From NCBI GenBank assembly GCA_033782935.1, contig JAWQEG010001373.1, forward strand, positions 53,714-117,713: DNA of 64,000 bases, given 5' to 3'. The stretch is from Petrolisthes cinctipes (lineage: Eukaryota > Arthropoda > Malacostraca > Decapoda > Porcellanidae). A model generated the notes under the pieces. It was not told where the DNA came from, ran no database searches, and saw only the letters and a list, made by a program, of their open reading frames with translations. A program made the translations under genes and the position numbers. This document shows positions 31,344 to 42,337 of this stretch, piece by piece (within the stretch, counting starts at the first letter, position 1; the number at the start of each line of letters is the position of its first letter).

Positions 31344-32156
31344 ATGTCTACTGAGGATCTCTCAAACTCAGGCAACCACACTGCCACTGCAGTAGCCATG
31401 AGAGCCCCTGCTTTCTGCAACCAAGACCCCACCATATGGTTCTCAATACTGGAGTGTGGTTTTGCTGCTTCTAATATCACGAGAAGCCTCACTAAATTCT
31501 CACATGCAAGTCTGCTACCACCTGAAGTTCTCACTCAAGTATCTGATGTCATTACTTCAGCCTCAACCTCTGCTACGCCCTATGAGGATCTTAAGGCAGC
31601 AATTTTAAATCGCCTACAATCATCAGTGGCTGCTCGTCTCCGCGAGTTGCTATCAAGAGAAGAACTTGGTGGAGAGAAACCTACAGACTTACTACGTCGT
31701 ATGAAAACACTGCTTGGTGACAAGTACCAGGCCTTTGATAAAGATCTTTTCAAACAACTGTTCTATCAACGTCTGCCACCTGACATTCAACGTGCTCTCA
31801 TCAGTGTGAAAGGCAAGCTGCCGCCAGATGAGCTTGCCAATCTTGCAGATGACTACATGGCAACTCTTCCACCTGTACCAGCATCACCAATCTCCTCCAT
31901 CACGACACAAGAAAATTCCCAAATTGCCCAGCTCGCCAATCGAATTTCCCAGCTTACAATGGAAGTCAGCAACCTGAAGAAACAAATCAACAACCACCCA
32001 AGTTCTCGACCCTCGACACCAAACCGCCAACACCAGCGGTCACGTTCAAGGAGCACTTTAAACTTCTACTACTACCATCGCAGGTTTAGGGATAAGGCTC
32101 TCAAGTGTGAAAAGCCCTGCAGTTACATGGCGTCAAACAACAACGGCGAACATTAA
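31344..32156 (+). CDS. gag: Gypsy Gag protein
   Basis: Structural polyprotein forming the retrotransposon particle. From MSTEDLSNS the 270-residue frame has the arthropod Gypsy capsid pattern: an N-terminal FCNQDPTIWFSILECGFA segment, a Pro-poor helical stretch (YEDLKAAILNRL, RELLSREELG, PTDLLRRMKTLLG, FKQLFYQRLPPDIQRAL), then a basic Ser/Arg-rich region and a C-terminal HRRFRDKALKCEKPCSY. In relatives that last part is C.YH..FG..A..C..PCS; here the first cysteine is replaced (NFYYYHRRF) and the glycine is Arg, so the zinc-binding motif looks damaged. The start is the first ATG after the leader repeats. Pol follows in another frame. Confidence 0.9.
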   Translation: MSTEDLSNSGNHTATAVAMRAPAFCNQDPTIWFSILECGFAASNITRSLTKFSHASLLPPEVLTQVSDVITSASTSATPYEDLKAAILNRLQSSVAARLRELLSREELGGEKPTDLLRRMKTLLGDKYQAFDKDLFKQLFYQRLPPDIQRALISVKGKLPPDELANLADDYMATLPPVPASPISSITTQENSQIAQLANRISQLTMEVSNLKKQINNHPSSRPSTPNRQHQRSRSRSTLNFYYYHRRFRDKALKCEKPCSYMASNNNGEH

Positions 32157-32164
32157 CGCAGCAT

Positions 32165-33410
32165 AATGTTTGCCATACTCAGTCTACGCTGCTCCACATC
32201 TTTGATCGCCGGTCCCATACCAAGTTCCTGGTAGACACCGGTGCCGACGTAAGTGTCCTCCCTGCTACAGCCAGCCAGCGGTCGCTACCTCCTTCTCTGC
32301 ATCTGCACCAATATACCTGTATACTCGCGGCAAACAGTGCATCTGGATCTGAACCTTCGCCGCTCTTTTCAATGGACATTCTACGTAGGAGCAGTGTCAC
32401 AAGCCATCCTTGGTGCTGATTTTCTCCGTCACTTCAACCTGATGGTAGACGTAAGAGGACAAAAATTGGTCGACCCACTCACAGATATCTTTACAAATGC
32501 ACAGCCAGCACCTGGTGACAGCACACACCTGTCTGCTATCAACCATGACCACAAGTTTGCTGACCTCCTCAAGTCATTCCCTATGCTGACACAACCCTAC
32601 TCATCCAGCATACCTGCCAAGCATCACGTGACTCATCATATAGAGACTACTGGACCCCCAGTGCATGCCAAGGCCCGACGCTTAGCCCCTGAGCGTTATA
32701 AGAAAGCCAAAGCCGAGTTCGAATCTCTGATGAGTAAAGGCATTATACGGCCCAGCAGCAGCAACTGGTCGTCGGCTCTTCACATTGTTTCTAAGAAGAC
32801 CGGAGACATACGACCTTGTGGTGACTACCGTGCCCTCAATTCACGCACCGTGGAAGATAGATATCCTGTGCCCAACATTCAAGAGTTCACTTCCCAACTC
32901 TCAGGTTCCACTATCTTCTCTCGGATCGACCTCGTCAAAGCATTTCATCAGATTCCAGTCCATCCCACTGACATCCCGAAGACGGCCATTATCACACCTT
33001 TTGGCATGTTTGAATACGTCCGGATGCCCTTTGGATTGCGGAACGCGGCACAAACGTTTCAACGCTTCATAGATGAGGTCCTTCGAGGTCTACCCTACTG
33101 TTTTGCCTACATAGATGACCTTCTCATTGCTAGTCCTGATGAAGCCAGCCACAAACAACACCTCCGGCAAGTCCTCCAGAGACTGCAAGATTATGGCATC
33201 CAAATCAACACAGACAAGTCCGAACTCGGTGTGACATCCCTTGAGTTCCTAGGTCACACAGTCTCTCCAGCAGGCATTGCTCCACTTCCCTCAAAGTGCG
33301 AGTCCATCCAGCAGTTTCCTAAGCCATCTACCCAACGCCAGCTCAAGGAGTTCCTTGGGATGGTTAATTACTATAACCGCTTCATTCCACACTGCTCACT
33401 CCTGCTATGA
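32165..33410 (+). pseudogene. pol: Gypsy Pol, protease and reverse transcriptase segment, frameshifted
   Basis: The protease appears first as [15 protein letters not shown] (aspartic DTGA site, 32,222-32,266). Its C-terminal part ([16 protein letters not shown]) is in a different frame, so a one-base loss lies between about 32,290 and 32,330. The reverse transcriptase then runs intact: [45 protein letters not shown], the catalytic FAYIDDLL and [13 protein letters not shown]. An in-frame TGA at 33,408-33,410 interrupts the connection to RNase H. The catalytic residues are all present. Confidence 0.92.
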
Positions 33411-33413
33411 CCA

Positions 33414-34022
33414 TTGTATGCCATGATTAAACCTTGCAAGAGAGGTCAATCTGTTACCCTCGTCTGGACTGAAGAAGCGGAAGCGGCCTTCCTCTCAAGA
33501 AAACAGGCCCTCAGCGACGCTGCCACGCTCTCTTTTCCTGCACCAGACGCAGAAACTTCAATTGCTACAGACGCCTCAAACATTGGTGTTGGTGCCGTCC
33601 TACAACAGCGTGTCGGTACATACTGGAAGCCAATTGCCTTCTTTTCCAAGAAACTCACCTCGGCGGAGTCGAAGTATAGCGCCTATGACAGGGAGCTACT
33701 TGCCATCTTCAAAGCTGTCAAGCGTTTTCGCTACTTCATCGAGGGACGCAGTTTCCACATCTACACTGACCACAAGCCACTCACTACAGCATTCCTCAGA
33801 AATAAGGAATCTTACACCCCACGACAAATGCGCCACATGGACTACATTGCCCAGTTTACCACGGATATACGATACGTCAAAGGTGCCGACAATGCCCCAG
33901 CTGATGCCCTCTCTCGAAACATCAGTACTGTAAAATCTTCTCCCATCGACTATGCCACCATTGCTGCTGATCAAGTCGGTGACGCTGAGCTACAGCGACT
34001 GTTGGATAACCCTGCACTATAG
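33414..34022 (+). pseudogene. pol: Gypsy Pol, RNase H segment
   Basis: Same frame as the reverse transcriptase, after the TGA. SIATDASNIGVGAVLQQ holds the first RNase H aspartate, SAYDRELLAIFKAVKRF the glutamate, FHIYTDHKPLT the next aspartate and ADNAPADALSR the last. This order is diagnostic of Gypsy. It ends at an in-frame TAG (34,020-34,022), after which integrase continues in the same frame. Confidence 0.93.
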
Positions 34023-35204
34023 ATGAAGAAGATTACACTTCCAGACACCCAGGTCACACTGTACGCTGACACCTCCACCGACACTCTCCGTCCATACATA
34101 CCAGATAAACATCGACACCAGCTCTTCAAGAAGTTACATGACCTCTCACACCCTGGAATCCGTGCCTCGCACCAGATGATGTCTTCCCGCTTCATATGGG
34201 AGGGCATAAATAAAGACGTCAGACACTGGGCACGCACATGTATACGCTGTCAAGCTTCCAAGGTCACACGCCATACACACTCTCCTGCAGCCACCTTTAC
34301 GCCAGTCACCGAGAGATTTGACCATGTCCACATAGACCTCGTTGGCCCACTTCCGTACTCCAATGGCTATCGATATTTACTCACCTGTGTGGACCGCTTC
34401 ACACGCTGGCCTGAGGCAGTACCTCTCACCGACATCACCACGGATACTGTTGCACGTGCCTTCATCGCTACATGGGTGTCCAGGTTTGGTGTGCCTCTAA
34501 GCCTTACTTCTGACCGAGGTGGTCAGTTTGAGTCAGGCGTGTGGAATAAGGTCATGATACTCCTTGGCATCCGCCGATACAGGACCGCCAGCTATCACCC
34601 ACAGGCCAACGGAACGGTCGAACGATTCCACCGCCAGCTGAAATCTTTCCTGGCAGCTTCAGCCCAGAGAGAAGATTGGTCAATAGCACTACCTCTTGTC
34701 CTCCTTGGCATCAGAACTTCACTCAAAACGGATCTGCACAACTCCTCTGCTGAGCTTGTATATGGCTCTACGCTCAGGCTCCCAGGTGAGCTTCTCTCTG
34801 CCACACCAGACCCCGAGCCTTGCAGTGTTCAGGACTTTGCAACACACCTGAAAAATACCATGAAGTGCCTCCAGCCAGTGCAGCCTCGTACGTCCAACTC
34901 GAAGACCTTCGTTCACAAGGACCTGGAAGCCTGCACACACGTCTTTGTTAGAGTCGATGCAGTCAAAAGGCCCCTTCAGCAGCCATGTCAGGGCCCCTTC
35001 CAAGTAGTTCGCAGGACGAGGAAGAACTTCACCATCGACAAACATGGTTCTCAAGAAGTTGTGGCTGTAGACCGGGTCAAGCCTGCTTATATCCTGAACC
35101 CGGACCAGATGCTGCAAGCAGTGCAAGTGACTGTTCCTCCAACACATGCTGGAAACAACAAACTACGACACACAAGAGTATCGTTCCTCCTTCCTCGAAA
35201 CTAG
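34023..35204 (+). pseudogene. pol: Gypsy Pol, integrase with GPY-type C-terminus
   Basis: Begins within the linker, then shows the HHCC zinc domain (HDLSHPGIRASHQMM ... CIRCQASK). The catalytic core follows, with Asp in HIDLVGPLP, Asp in TSDRGGQFES and Glu in NGTVERFHRQ. The C-terminal QGPFQVVRRTRKNFTID is a GPF module, followed by RVKPAY. The frame ends 11 bases before the 3' LTR. No chromodomain or envelope is seen. Because pol is broken in three places, this copy cannot supply its own enzymes without suppression. Confidence 0.93.
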
Positions 35205-35215
35205 GGGGGGAGTAT
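35202..35215 (+). promoter_or_regulatory. Polypurine tract, plus-strand primer site
   Basis: AGGGGGGGAG-TAT lies immediately before the 3' LTR TGTAGTG, the expected position and composition. Confidence 0.85.
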
Positions 35216-35726
35216 TGTAGTGTACCATAAAATAGGTCGATTTTCTTTGATTGAGTGTGTAACCATTCTCTAATTATCTACCAGCCCTGTATTGTGATTC
35301 ATTTACCATTACATTCCTTCATGCAGATAGCCTATGCAATTTCTTTCAGCATATTCTCTTTGCCATTTTGTGTAATATCATTGTCTGCATACTCTTGCAA
35401 AATTTCATGTATACAACATATGTATTATACATTTAATACCATAACCAAATACTCTTAGCTTTGTTAACGTCAAGTACGCAGAGAATTGTATATAGTGTTA
35501 ACTATTTTTTGACATTTAATCATAAGGAACTATTCACCGCATCTCTCTCTTCCTTGAGCACTTCTTAAAGAGAGTTATAGACACTAACACTTCTTAAAGA
35601 GAGTTATAGACACTAGCTCCTGAGGCTGAGAAGTGTAGTGGAGAAACCCTGACAGTGGCCCTTACACAGGAGCCTTCTTTAGGTAGCAGCACAACTTATA
35701 GTTGGTGGCTACACCACCCACCAACA
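35216..35726 (+). repeat. 3' LTR of the Gypsy element
   Basis: Same length as the 5' LTR. By eye it differs at two sites (CCAGCCCTG for CCAGCCTTG; GACATTTAATC for GACATTAAATC). Confidence 0.95.
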
Positions 35727-35877
35727 AGTGTGTGTTAATACATATGTGTGTATACTATTAGGGTATATATGTGTGTATATGTGTGTGTTCATACTATAAT
35801 AAGTAAGGGTTGAGTCAATAAAGTTGTCAGATTTTGCACTATGTTATATTTTACAGTATATTATATACCTCAGTATA

Positions 35878-35879
<2 letters not shown>

Positions 35880-35948
<69 letters not shown>

Positions 35949-36000
35949 TAACCATACCTCACTCACATCTTACTTTCTCTCTCGCTCACATCCAACACTT

Positions 36001-36050
<50 letters not shown>
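35880..36050. repeat. (CT)n block, near copy of 29,340-29,452
   Basis: CT runs around TTAACCATACCTCACTCACA and CACATCCAACACTTTA. It is similar to the block upstream of the Gypsy element, so the local array was duplicated. Confidence 0.9.
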
Positions 36051-36051
<1 letters not shown>

Positions 36052-36114
36052 CATTATAATGGTAATACAAGATGGTAGTGCTCTCTTGTTACTTATATTA
36101 ATAAATAAATAAAG

Positions 36115-36300
36115 TGTGTGTTTAGGAGGTTTAGGGAGATGCGGGGGGGTTTAGGGGGGTGCGAGAATAGGGGGACAGGCTTGGGGTGGGTTGTGTGTGT
36201 TTAGGGGGTTGTAGAGGGATTCGGGGGTGCTTAGGGGGGTGCAGGAGGGTTTAGGGGGGTGCGGGAGTAGGGGGACAGGGTTTTTAGGGGGGTGCAGAAA
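36115..36300. repeat. G-rich tandem tract (GTTTAGGGGGGTGCGGG)
   Basis: Repeated G(4-7) runs with TTTAG, TGCGGG and AGTAGGGGGACAG links. There are many runs of three or more G within short loops, so G-quadruplex formation on the plus strand is plausible. An (ATT)n run follows at 36,318-36,385. Confidence 0.85.
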
Positions 36301-36343
36301 TAGGACAACAACAACAACATTATTATTATAATAATAATTATTA

Positions 36344-36380
<37 letters not shown>

Positions 36381-36479
36381 TTATTCATTATCACTACAAG
36401 CAGTTAGCACCTTGGAATCAAAACAGACTCTAAAGGACCAACAGGTCTGTTACTGTTTGTATTTTATTGTATACCGGTA

Positions 36480-36692
36480 CAGTTGGACACATCAATGGGT
36501 GGTACAGCCCAAGTAAAACATGGTCCATTTCTGCCAATATCAAGTTCCTTAGTGCCAAATAGGAGACATCAGGGGCAGAAGTCAGTATTGAGGATGGTAA
36601 TAAAAAGCAAGTACCTGATAATAGACACTGGTTACTCAAATGGGACAAGTATCTTTCACCTGGGCTGTACCACCCATTCATGTGTCCAACTG
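36480..36692. mobile_element. TA-flanked MITE (copy 3), TACAGTTGGACACAT ends
   Basis: Left CAGTTGGACACATCAATGGG and right complement, one mismatch, with pairing continuing through GTGGTACAGCCCA. TA is at 36,478-36,479 and 36,693-36,694. It is 213 bp and non-coding. Confidence 0.8.
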
Positions 36693-36711
36693 TACATTAA
36701 TATTGTATTCC

Positions 36712-37345
36712 TTCTCTCCCTGCCCCTGCTTTACTATCTCTTATCCTTCCTTCTCTTCCCTCCTTTACATTCTCCTATTCGTCCCTCTCCCTCCCGCTTC
36801 TTTACCATACCTACTCTTCCCTTCCCTTCTCTATCCCTCTTCTCCTCTCCCTTCCCTACCTTTCTTCTCCCGTCCCCTCCCTCTCCATCCCTTTTCTTTA
36901 CCTTATCTTTTCTTCCCTTTCCTTTCATATCCTTCTTCATCCTTCCCCTCCTGTACCCTCCCTCTCCCTCCCCTTCCTTTACCATACCTACCCTACCCTT
37001 CCCTTCAATATCCCTCTTCACCTCTCCCTTCCCTGTCCCACTTCTCCCTTCCCTTCCTCTCTCCTCCCTTCCTTTACCTTACATACCCTTCCCTTCCCAA
37101 TCTCTCTTCTCCCTTCCCTTCCCAACTCCTCTCCCCTCCTTCCTTTCCCTCTTCTCCCCTCAATTCTTTCACAGCTTGATATCCCTCTCCCTTCCTTTCC
37201 CTTACCATCCCCAAACCTCCCTTTCTTCCCCTTAACCTTTTTCTCCTTTCCTTTAATTTCCTCCCTTTCCTTCATCCCTCCTCTTCCCTCTCCTCCTAAC
37301 ACTTACCGTACCTCATCGTTCCTTACCAACCCTCCATCCTTCCTC
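36712..37345. repeat. Polypyrimidine tract (CCCTTCC-rich), about 630 bp
   Basis: Strongly C/T-biased plus strand with CCCTTCCCTTCC and TCTCCCTTCC motifs. Frames across it are composition artefacts. Confidence 0.9.
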
Positions 37346-37582
37346 TCTCCTTCCCCTCACACACCCTACCCTCCACCCTACAGCTTATAAGACTGCCTGC
37401 AGAACTTATCACAGGATGTACCCAAAATATCTAATATATATATATTGTTAATATTAGACAAAATATAATGTAATAAAATATAACATGTCACATTTACAGA
37501 GAAAATATGATCATGTAGTGTTACAAGAAAAGGTAAATATATATTAATTACATAGAGCTAAGCCTCCACTGGTTTAATATAG

Positions 37583-37762
37583 TGTATGTGTGTTGCCTTG
37601 TGATAGGGTAAGTGTGTTAATGTGTGTGTTGCCTTGTGATAGTGTATGTGTGTTAATGTGTTTGTGGCCTTGTGATAGTGTAAGTAGTCTGTCGTTCAGA
37701 AAGCATCTGCTACAAATATCACACACCGACACAGGTGGACTAAACATTGTGGTGTCCAAGTG
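37583..37762. repeat. 34-bp TG minisatellite and solo right arm of a CACTC element
   Basis: TGTGTTGCCTTGTGATAG units, three copies, run into CTGTCGTTCAGAAAGCATCT ... GGTGGACTAAACATTGTGGT and GTCCAAGTG-TA. This last part is the right arm of the family at 23,446-24,881; no left arm is found. Confidence 0.6.
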
Positions 37763-37976
37763 TACCTATTATTACTCAAAGAAGAATTGAGGGAGGATTG
37801 CAATGTGGAACTGTTCAGTACAGAAAAGAATGTTGTCACAGAAGAAACCTGACCAAAGAATATAGGAGAGGAAAGATAGGAAGTGATAAAGAGAGGGAGA
37901 GATTATGAAGAAATACAGAGCATTTCAAAGGAAGACAATCCAAAATAGTTGAGTGAAGGATTTAATATTAATAGGG

Positions 37977-38223
37977 TCTATTCCACAGTGGTTGGTATTG
38001 GTTTATAAGCACGCAAATGAAAGAATCTTAACCGTTTAAATGACTTGTGGCTGAATTACTTAATGAATTTGGTGAGTAAACAATACAGTGATCATCATTA
38101 TCTAACTGTTGGATAGATTTTGTGAATGTGGATACTCAGCTTTTAGAAAATAATAAATAAATTAAGCCTTACAAGTGTGGTTGGTTGAAAAGCTAACAAA
38201 CAAATATGACTGTGGAATCGACC
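37977..38223. mobile_element. MITE with CCACAGTGG ends (copy 3)
   Basis: GGTCTATTCCACAGTGGTTG on the left and the partly complementary GACTGTGGAATCGACC on the right. The interior matches copy 2 in inverted orientation (ATCTAACTGTTGGATAGATT). Confidence 0.75.
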
Positions 38224-38985
38224 TATAGTAACAACAAAACACTTTACCCAATATGTGGAAGGTTCTTCTTGATAATAAACTCCAGAGATTGAAGCACTGT
38301 AATGCTGAAGTTGAGAAGGATTTACAGAAACACAACACTGCAACATGGAAGATGATCCGGTAGTGACCACACACACACATACACACGGGAAGTGTCATGG
38401 CGTCATCCGTAGGGACAGTGAAGGAAGAGATAAAACATATTAGATAATGAATTCCAGTGTACTGCGAGCAATTATCTAATAATTTGTAAATTATTATGTT
38501 GTCACTTCATGTCAAATCGATGTAGTATACTTTATTGGAAGCGAGACAAATTATACATATTTGTGTAACAATTACCAAACAACTTTTCCCCATCTAGGGA
38601 GAAACACAAACATTTCAAATTGTTACATAAGCACACACACACACACACGCACACACACACACACACACTAACCACAAAATTTGCTTTACCTTCATACAGT
38701 AGTCCAAGTTAGTCTTGAGGGAATTTAATGGTCAATAATTTTACTGGTGAACTCTCTGATATTCAGAGTTTCTCAATTAAATAAGCCCTTTCTGTCTAAC
38801 TTGAAGGATTATGCTCATTATAAAAATACAGGAATCACCAATTCCCAAAACTGTATATCCAAGTTTATTTCAGACGAGACAGGACACATACAGTAAGTGT
38901 TGGTGTTCAAGTTCAAGTTCAAGTTTTAGGGTCCCGCAGAGGGCCGCTCATGGGCGGCATAATATGCGGGGGTTGTGCGGGGGAT

Positions 38986-40632
38986 TTAGGGATCCAGGGC
39001 AGGATTAGGAAGAGGGTTAGGATAAGGGTGGATTGGGTCAGGGACTGTGGGTTGAGGATTAGGATTGGGGAGGTAATGATTGGTGATCCTATTTCTAAAT
39101 GTGTCAAGAGTGGGGCTATTAACTACGTGAGATGGGAGATGATTCCACTCTTGGATGCTGCGGGGAAAGAATGAGTGCCTAAATATATCAGTGCTTGTCT
39201 GGTATGTATGGTATTTTAAGTTGTGGCTGCCTCTAGTGGATCGTATACTTGTAGGGTGTAGATATGTGTCTTTGTCTATGTCAACTAACTTGTTTGTGAT
39301 TTTGTATATCATCTGTTGTCTGTGCATCTGTCTTCGTGTTACTAATGGGTCTAGTTTTGTGTCTTGTTTAAGCAAAGTGACTGATGTAGTGTGTCTGTAA
39401 TCACGTCTGGCCCATCTTGCAGTCTTGTTTTGTATGGACTCTAATTTATTGATATTATTGTAAGTGTGTGGGTCCCAGACGGTGTCGCAATAATCTAAAT
39501 GTGGCCGAACGAAAGTGTTGTATGCAATAATTTTGGTGTCTGTGTTACACCTGCTGAGGTTCCTGCGCAAGAACCCCAGGACCCTACTAGCTTTGGCCCT
39601 GATGCTACCTATGTGTGTGTTCCACCTCATGTCCGCTGAGATGTGGACGCCCAAGTATTTGTGGGAAGTGACTGTGTTGAGGTTGGTGTTGTGTAATTGG
39701 TATGTATATGGAATGACATTATGGGCACGGGTAAAACGGATGTGATGGCATTTGTCTGGTCTAAATGTCATCTGCCACTTGACTTCCCAGTCTTCAAGTG
39801 CAGTTAGGTCGTCCTGTAGTCGAAGGCAGTCATTCCTATCTTTAATTGGTCTGTAAACTAAGCTATCGTCTGCAAAGAGTCTAGTGGTAGAGGAAAGTGA
39901 AAGTGGGAGGTCATTAATGTATGAAAGGAAGAGAAGGGGACCCAGGACAGTGCCCTGGGGTACCCCAGAGGTCACAGGAACAGATGGAGACTGACTACCG
40001 TCAAGAACTACACGTTGCTTTCTGGTAGTCAAGAACGTTTTAATCCAGTGAAGAAGTTGTCCCTGTATGCCATAGAATTCTAATCTGTGTAGTAGTCTTT
40101 GGTGAGGGACTTTGTCGAAGGCTTTGGCAAAGTCTAATACTATGGCGTCAACCTGTCTGATTTTTGTGTCATTGAGGGACTGCAAGATGTCATGAGTAGT
40201 TACCAGTAGCTGCGTCTCACACGAGCGTTTAGGCCGAAAACCGTGTTGATTGTCAGTCAGTATATTTTGCCTATCAAAGTGGTCCATTATGTGTCTATGA
40301 ATAATGTGTTCTAAAATTTTGCAGGGGACTGAGGTAAGTGAAATAGGTCTATAATTAATGGGAAGGGTTCTGTCTCCGGATTTGAAGATTGGGGTCACAT
40401 TTGCCAAAAGCCAGTCTTGAGGGAGTTCACCGGTCTGTAAAGTCTGTGAAAATATAACCTGCAGGACAGGGGCAAGAACGCTAGCGTTAGTCCTCAATAT
40501 CCTGCAGGGTATATTGTCTGGTCCAGTCGCTTTGTGTATGTCTACCTCAGATAAGAGTTTCTCAATTCCTTGGGTGTTTATATGAATGGGAGGGATAGGT
40601 GGGTGTGATGGTGTTGGCATTGAAGTAGTCAC
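38986..40632 (-). pseudogene. LINE reverse transcriptase, downstream part
   Basis: An uninterrupted 548-codon frame. Blocks are EVDIHKATGPDNIPCRIL, NYRPISLTSVPCKILEHII, QHGFRPKRSCETQLL, LDFAKAFDKVPHQRLL, TSGVPQGTVLGPLLFLSYIN, the catalytic TRLFADDSLVYR, WQMTFRPDKCHHIRF, YLGVHISADMRWNTHI, and a tail with YCDTVWDPHTYNNINKLE and FFPRSIQEWNHLPSHVV. All polymerase motifs are intact. The N-terminal part lies beyond the nested insertion at 43,538-44,662. The reading frame is surprisingly well preserved for a split copy, so the LTR insertion is probably recent. Confidence 0.92.
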
Positions 40633-41096
40633 GAAGGGTCACTTGCTTGCTCTGCAATTACATCCTCGCAATTGACGAGGTCGGCGGCAGTTGTCACTTG
40701 AAGTGGAACAACTGTTTTCTTTGCATGCGTCATACCCCTGGTTACAGCAGCTGCACCAGTCTGTGTGGAAATTTCCACTGAACATGCATTCTTAACCCCT
40801 GGTATATTTCCTATTACCAAATCTGACACAGGATTTTGCATGACTGCTGCAATTACCTGGCCTGTATAGAATGGACTCTCCACTGCAATTTTAGCAAGAG
40901 GATAGAGCCTCCTGGTACCATCAATCATAGTGATAGTTACCTGCTCCCCTGTAAAATCATTAGAAGCAACTAAAGCATCAGCGACACAACACCCTGATGA
41001 CCCATTATCTCGGAAGACTTCAACAGATATCCCGTTAACAATTCCCGGACAAATATGGAAACCAGACTTACCTTTCGAGACTCCTGTCGCGTTTAG
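40629..41096 (-). pseudogene. Retropepsin-like protease of the nested element
   Basis: Continuation downstream of Gag. Near 41,020 the frame shows ISVEVFRDNGSSGCCVAD, where Asp-Asn-Gly occupies the place of the catalytic Asp-Thr-Gly. It continues VTITMIDGTRRLYPLAKI, FYTGQVIAAVMQNPVSDLVI and GNIPG, the flap and C-terminal LVIGN segments of Gypsy proteases. The DTG change may weaken catalysis. The frame stops at the LINE boundary. Confidence 0.65.
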
Positions 41097-42207
41097 TCAC
41101 AATTGATGAGGTTCGTGAACCGACTGAGGCACTCGTGGTTCTACACTAGGTTGAACCGTCACAGGTGAATACTGTGGTTCACCCTGTGTTGCAGCTGCCG
41201 ATCGCTGATAATAACCTTTATTTCCACCGTGGTTATTACTATTTTTCCAGTTACTTTTTCCTTGGTAACGGTACTGATTGGACTGCTGCGAATAGTGATT
41301 ATTACCTTGTTTCTGCGTATGATTAAATTGAGGGTTAGGTTGCAGACGAACAATTTGACTCTGCTGCTGTGACTGATTTTTACTCGACTGGTTATATGAA
41401 CCAGCAGAGTTCTGAGAAGGCTTATTCGACTGATTAATTTTCTTATTATACTGAATCCGCGTATGGTAACCATACGCGGTAAAATGCGCGTCGGACATAT
41501 CCACCATCGTTTGCAACGTTTTCACCTTGTTGGTTTTCAGCTGAGCCGACAATTCTGGAGGGCAAGACTTCTCCAGCTGTGTGCGCAGCAACAAGTCTTT
41601 TACCCCCTCCAAAGTCTTAGGTGTTTCGGCCTTATCTAACCACTCATCCAGGTAACTGGTCAGACGTGCACTAAACTGTGCAACAGTCTCCTTATCCTGT
41701 AAGGATGCACGCCAGAACTGATTCCTAGCGTCATCGACCATCAACCCGTACGCCTGTAATAAAGCCTTTTTCATGTTCTCATAGTCTCTGGCGGTGGAGA
41801 ATGCTGAGGGCTTTTCCATCGAATAAATTAATAAACTCGAGCTTCTTTATATCATCATCTAATCTATAAGTGTCTGCAACCATTTCGAATCGCTCAATAA
41901 ACGGCTCGATATCGTCTCCCTCTACGTATTTTGACAGTTGTAACCTTGGGGTCACGGTGGTTGAGCTTACACCCTCACTTCCACTCGAGCTTTGACTTTC
42001 ACTCGCACGTACTTGCAGTTCCAATACTTCCTTTTCATGTTCCCATTTCAATTTTTCTTGCTCTCTCTGTTCTCTTTCATTTTCTCTTATGGCCGCCCTT
42101 TCAAGCCTTTCTTCTTCTTGGCGGCCCTTCACGTATACTTGAAGTTCGGCCTTATCTTCAATTCCCAATAGTTGAGCCTCTCCCAATAATTCTTGTACGG
42201 TAGACAT
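41097..42207 (-). pseudogene. gag: Gag of the nested LTR element, frameshifted
   Basis: Starts MSTVQELLGEAQLLGIEDKA, then a long charged coiled coil (42,150-42,030, rich in Glu/Arg/Gln), then YVEGDDIEPFIERFEMVAD. The frame ends after FDGKALSIL and resumes in another frame near 41,819 with ARDYENMKKALLQAYGL, RNQFWRASLQDKETVAQFSA, YLDEWLDKA and LLRTQLEKSCPPEL. That second part resembles the SCAN-like capsid C-terminal domain found in some Gypsy Gags. The C-terminal third is Gln/Asn-rich with no clear zinc knuckle. A deletion of some residues at the frameshift is likely. Confidence 0.8.
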
Positions 42208-42320
42208 TTTTAATTTATTTTCTATCGTTTCTGTTGCCTTAATTTCTGGACAGTTATGACTATCTACTCGTGAAAGTGTGCGCGTGTTTGACTGGAGTTA
42301 ATACAACGATCAGGTCCCTA

Positions 42321-42333
42321 CGTTCGGGCGCCA
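42321..42333 (-). promoter_or_regulatory. Primer binding site, tRNA-Lys type
   Basis: Minus strand TGGCGCCCGAACG begins four bases after the LTR end. This is the classic lysine-tRNA complementary site. Confidence 0.85.
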
Positions 42334-42337
42334 AATA

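Larger units (their letters stand above)
29824..35730 (+). mobile_element. Complete Gypsy (Ty3-type) LTR retrotransposon with target duplication
   Basis: Two 511-bp LTRs (29,828-30,338 and 35,216-35,726) bracket leader, gag and pol. AGTG occurs on both sides (29,824-29,827 and 35,727-35,730). The order PR-RT-RNaseH-integrase defines Gypsy. By eye the LTRs differ at two bases, so the insertion is recent, yet pol has a frameshift and two stop codons. No envelope frame follows integrase. Confidence 0.95.

Noticed and set aside
33105..33130. Endogenous virus with envelope
   Set aside because: The pol order is Gypsy-like but no envelope frame lies between integrase and the 3' LTR, so it is described as a retrotransposon.
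36483..37235. Ser/Pro/Phe-rich 250-residue frame
   Set aside because: Frame through a polypyrimidine tract; no stops are possible in such composition and no domains are visible.
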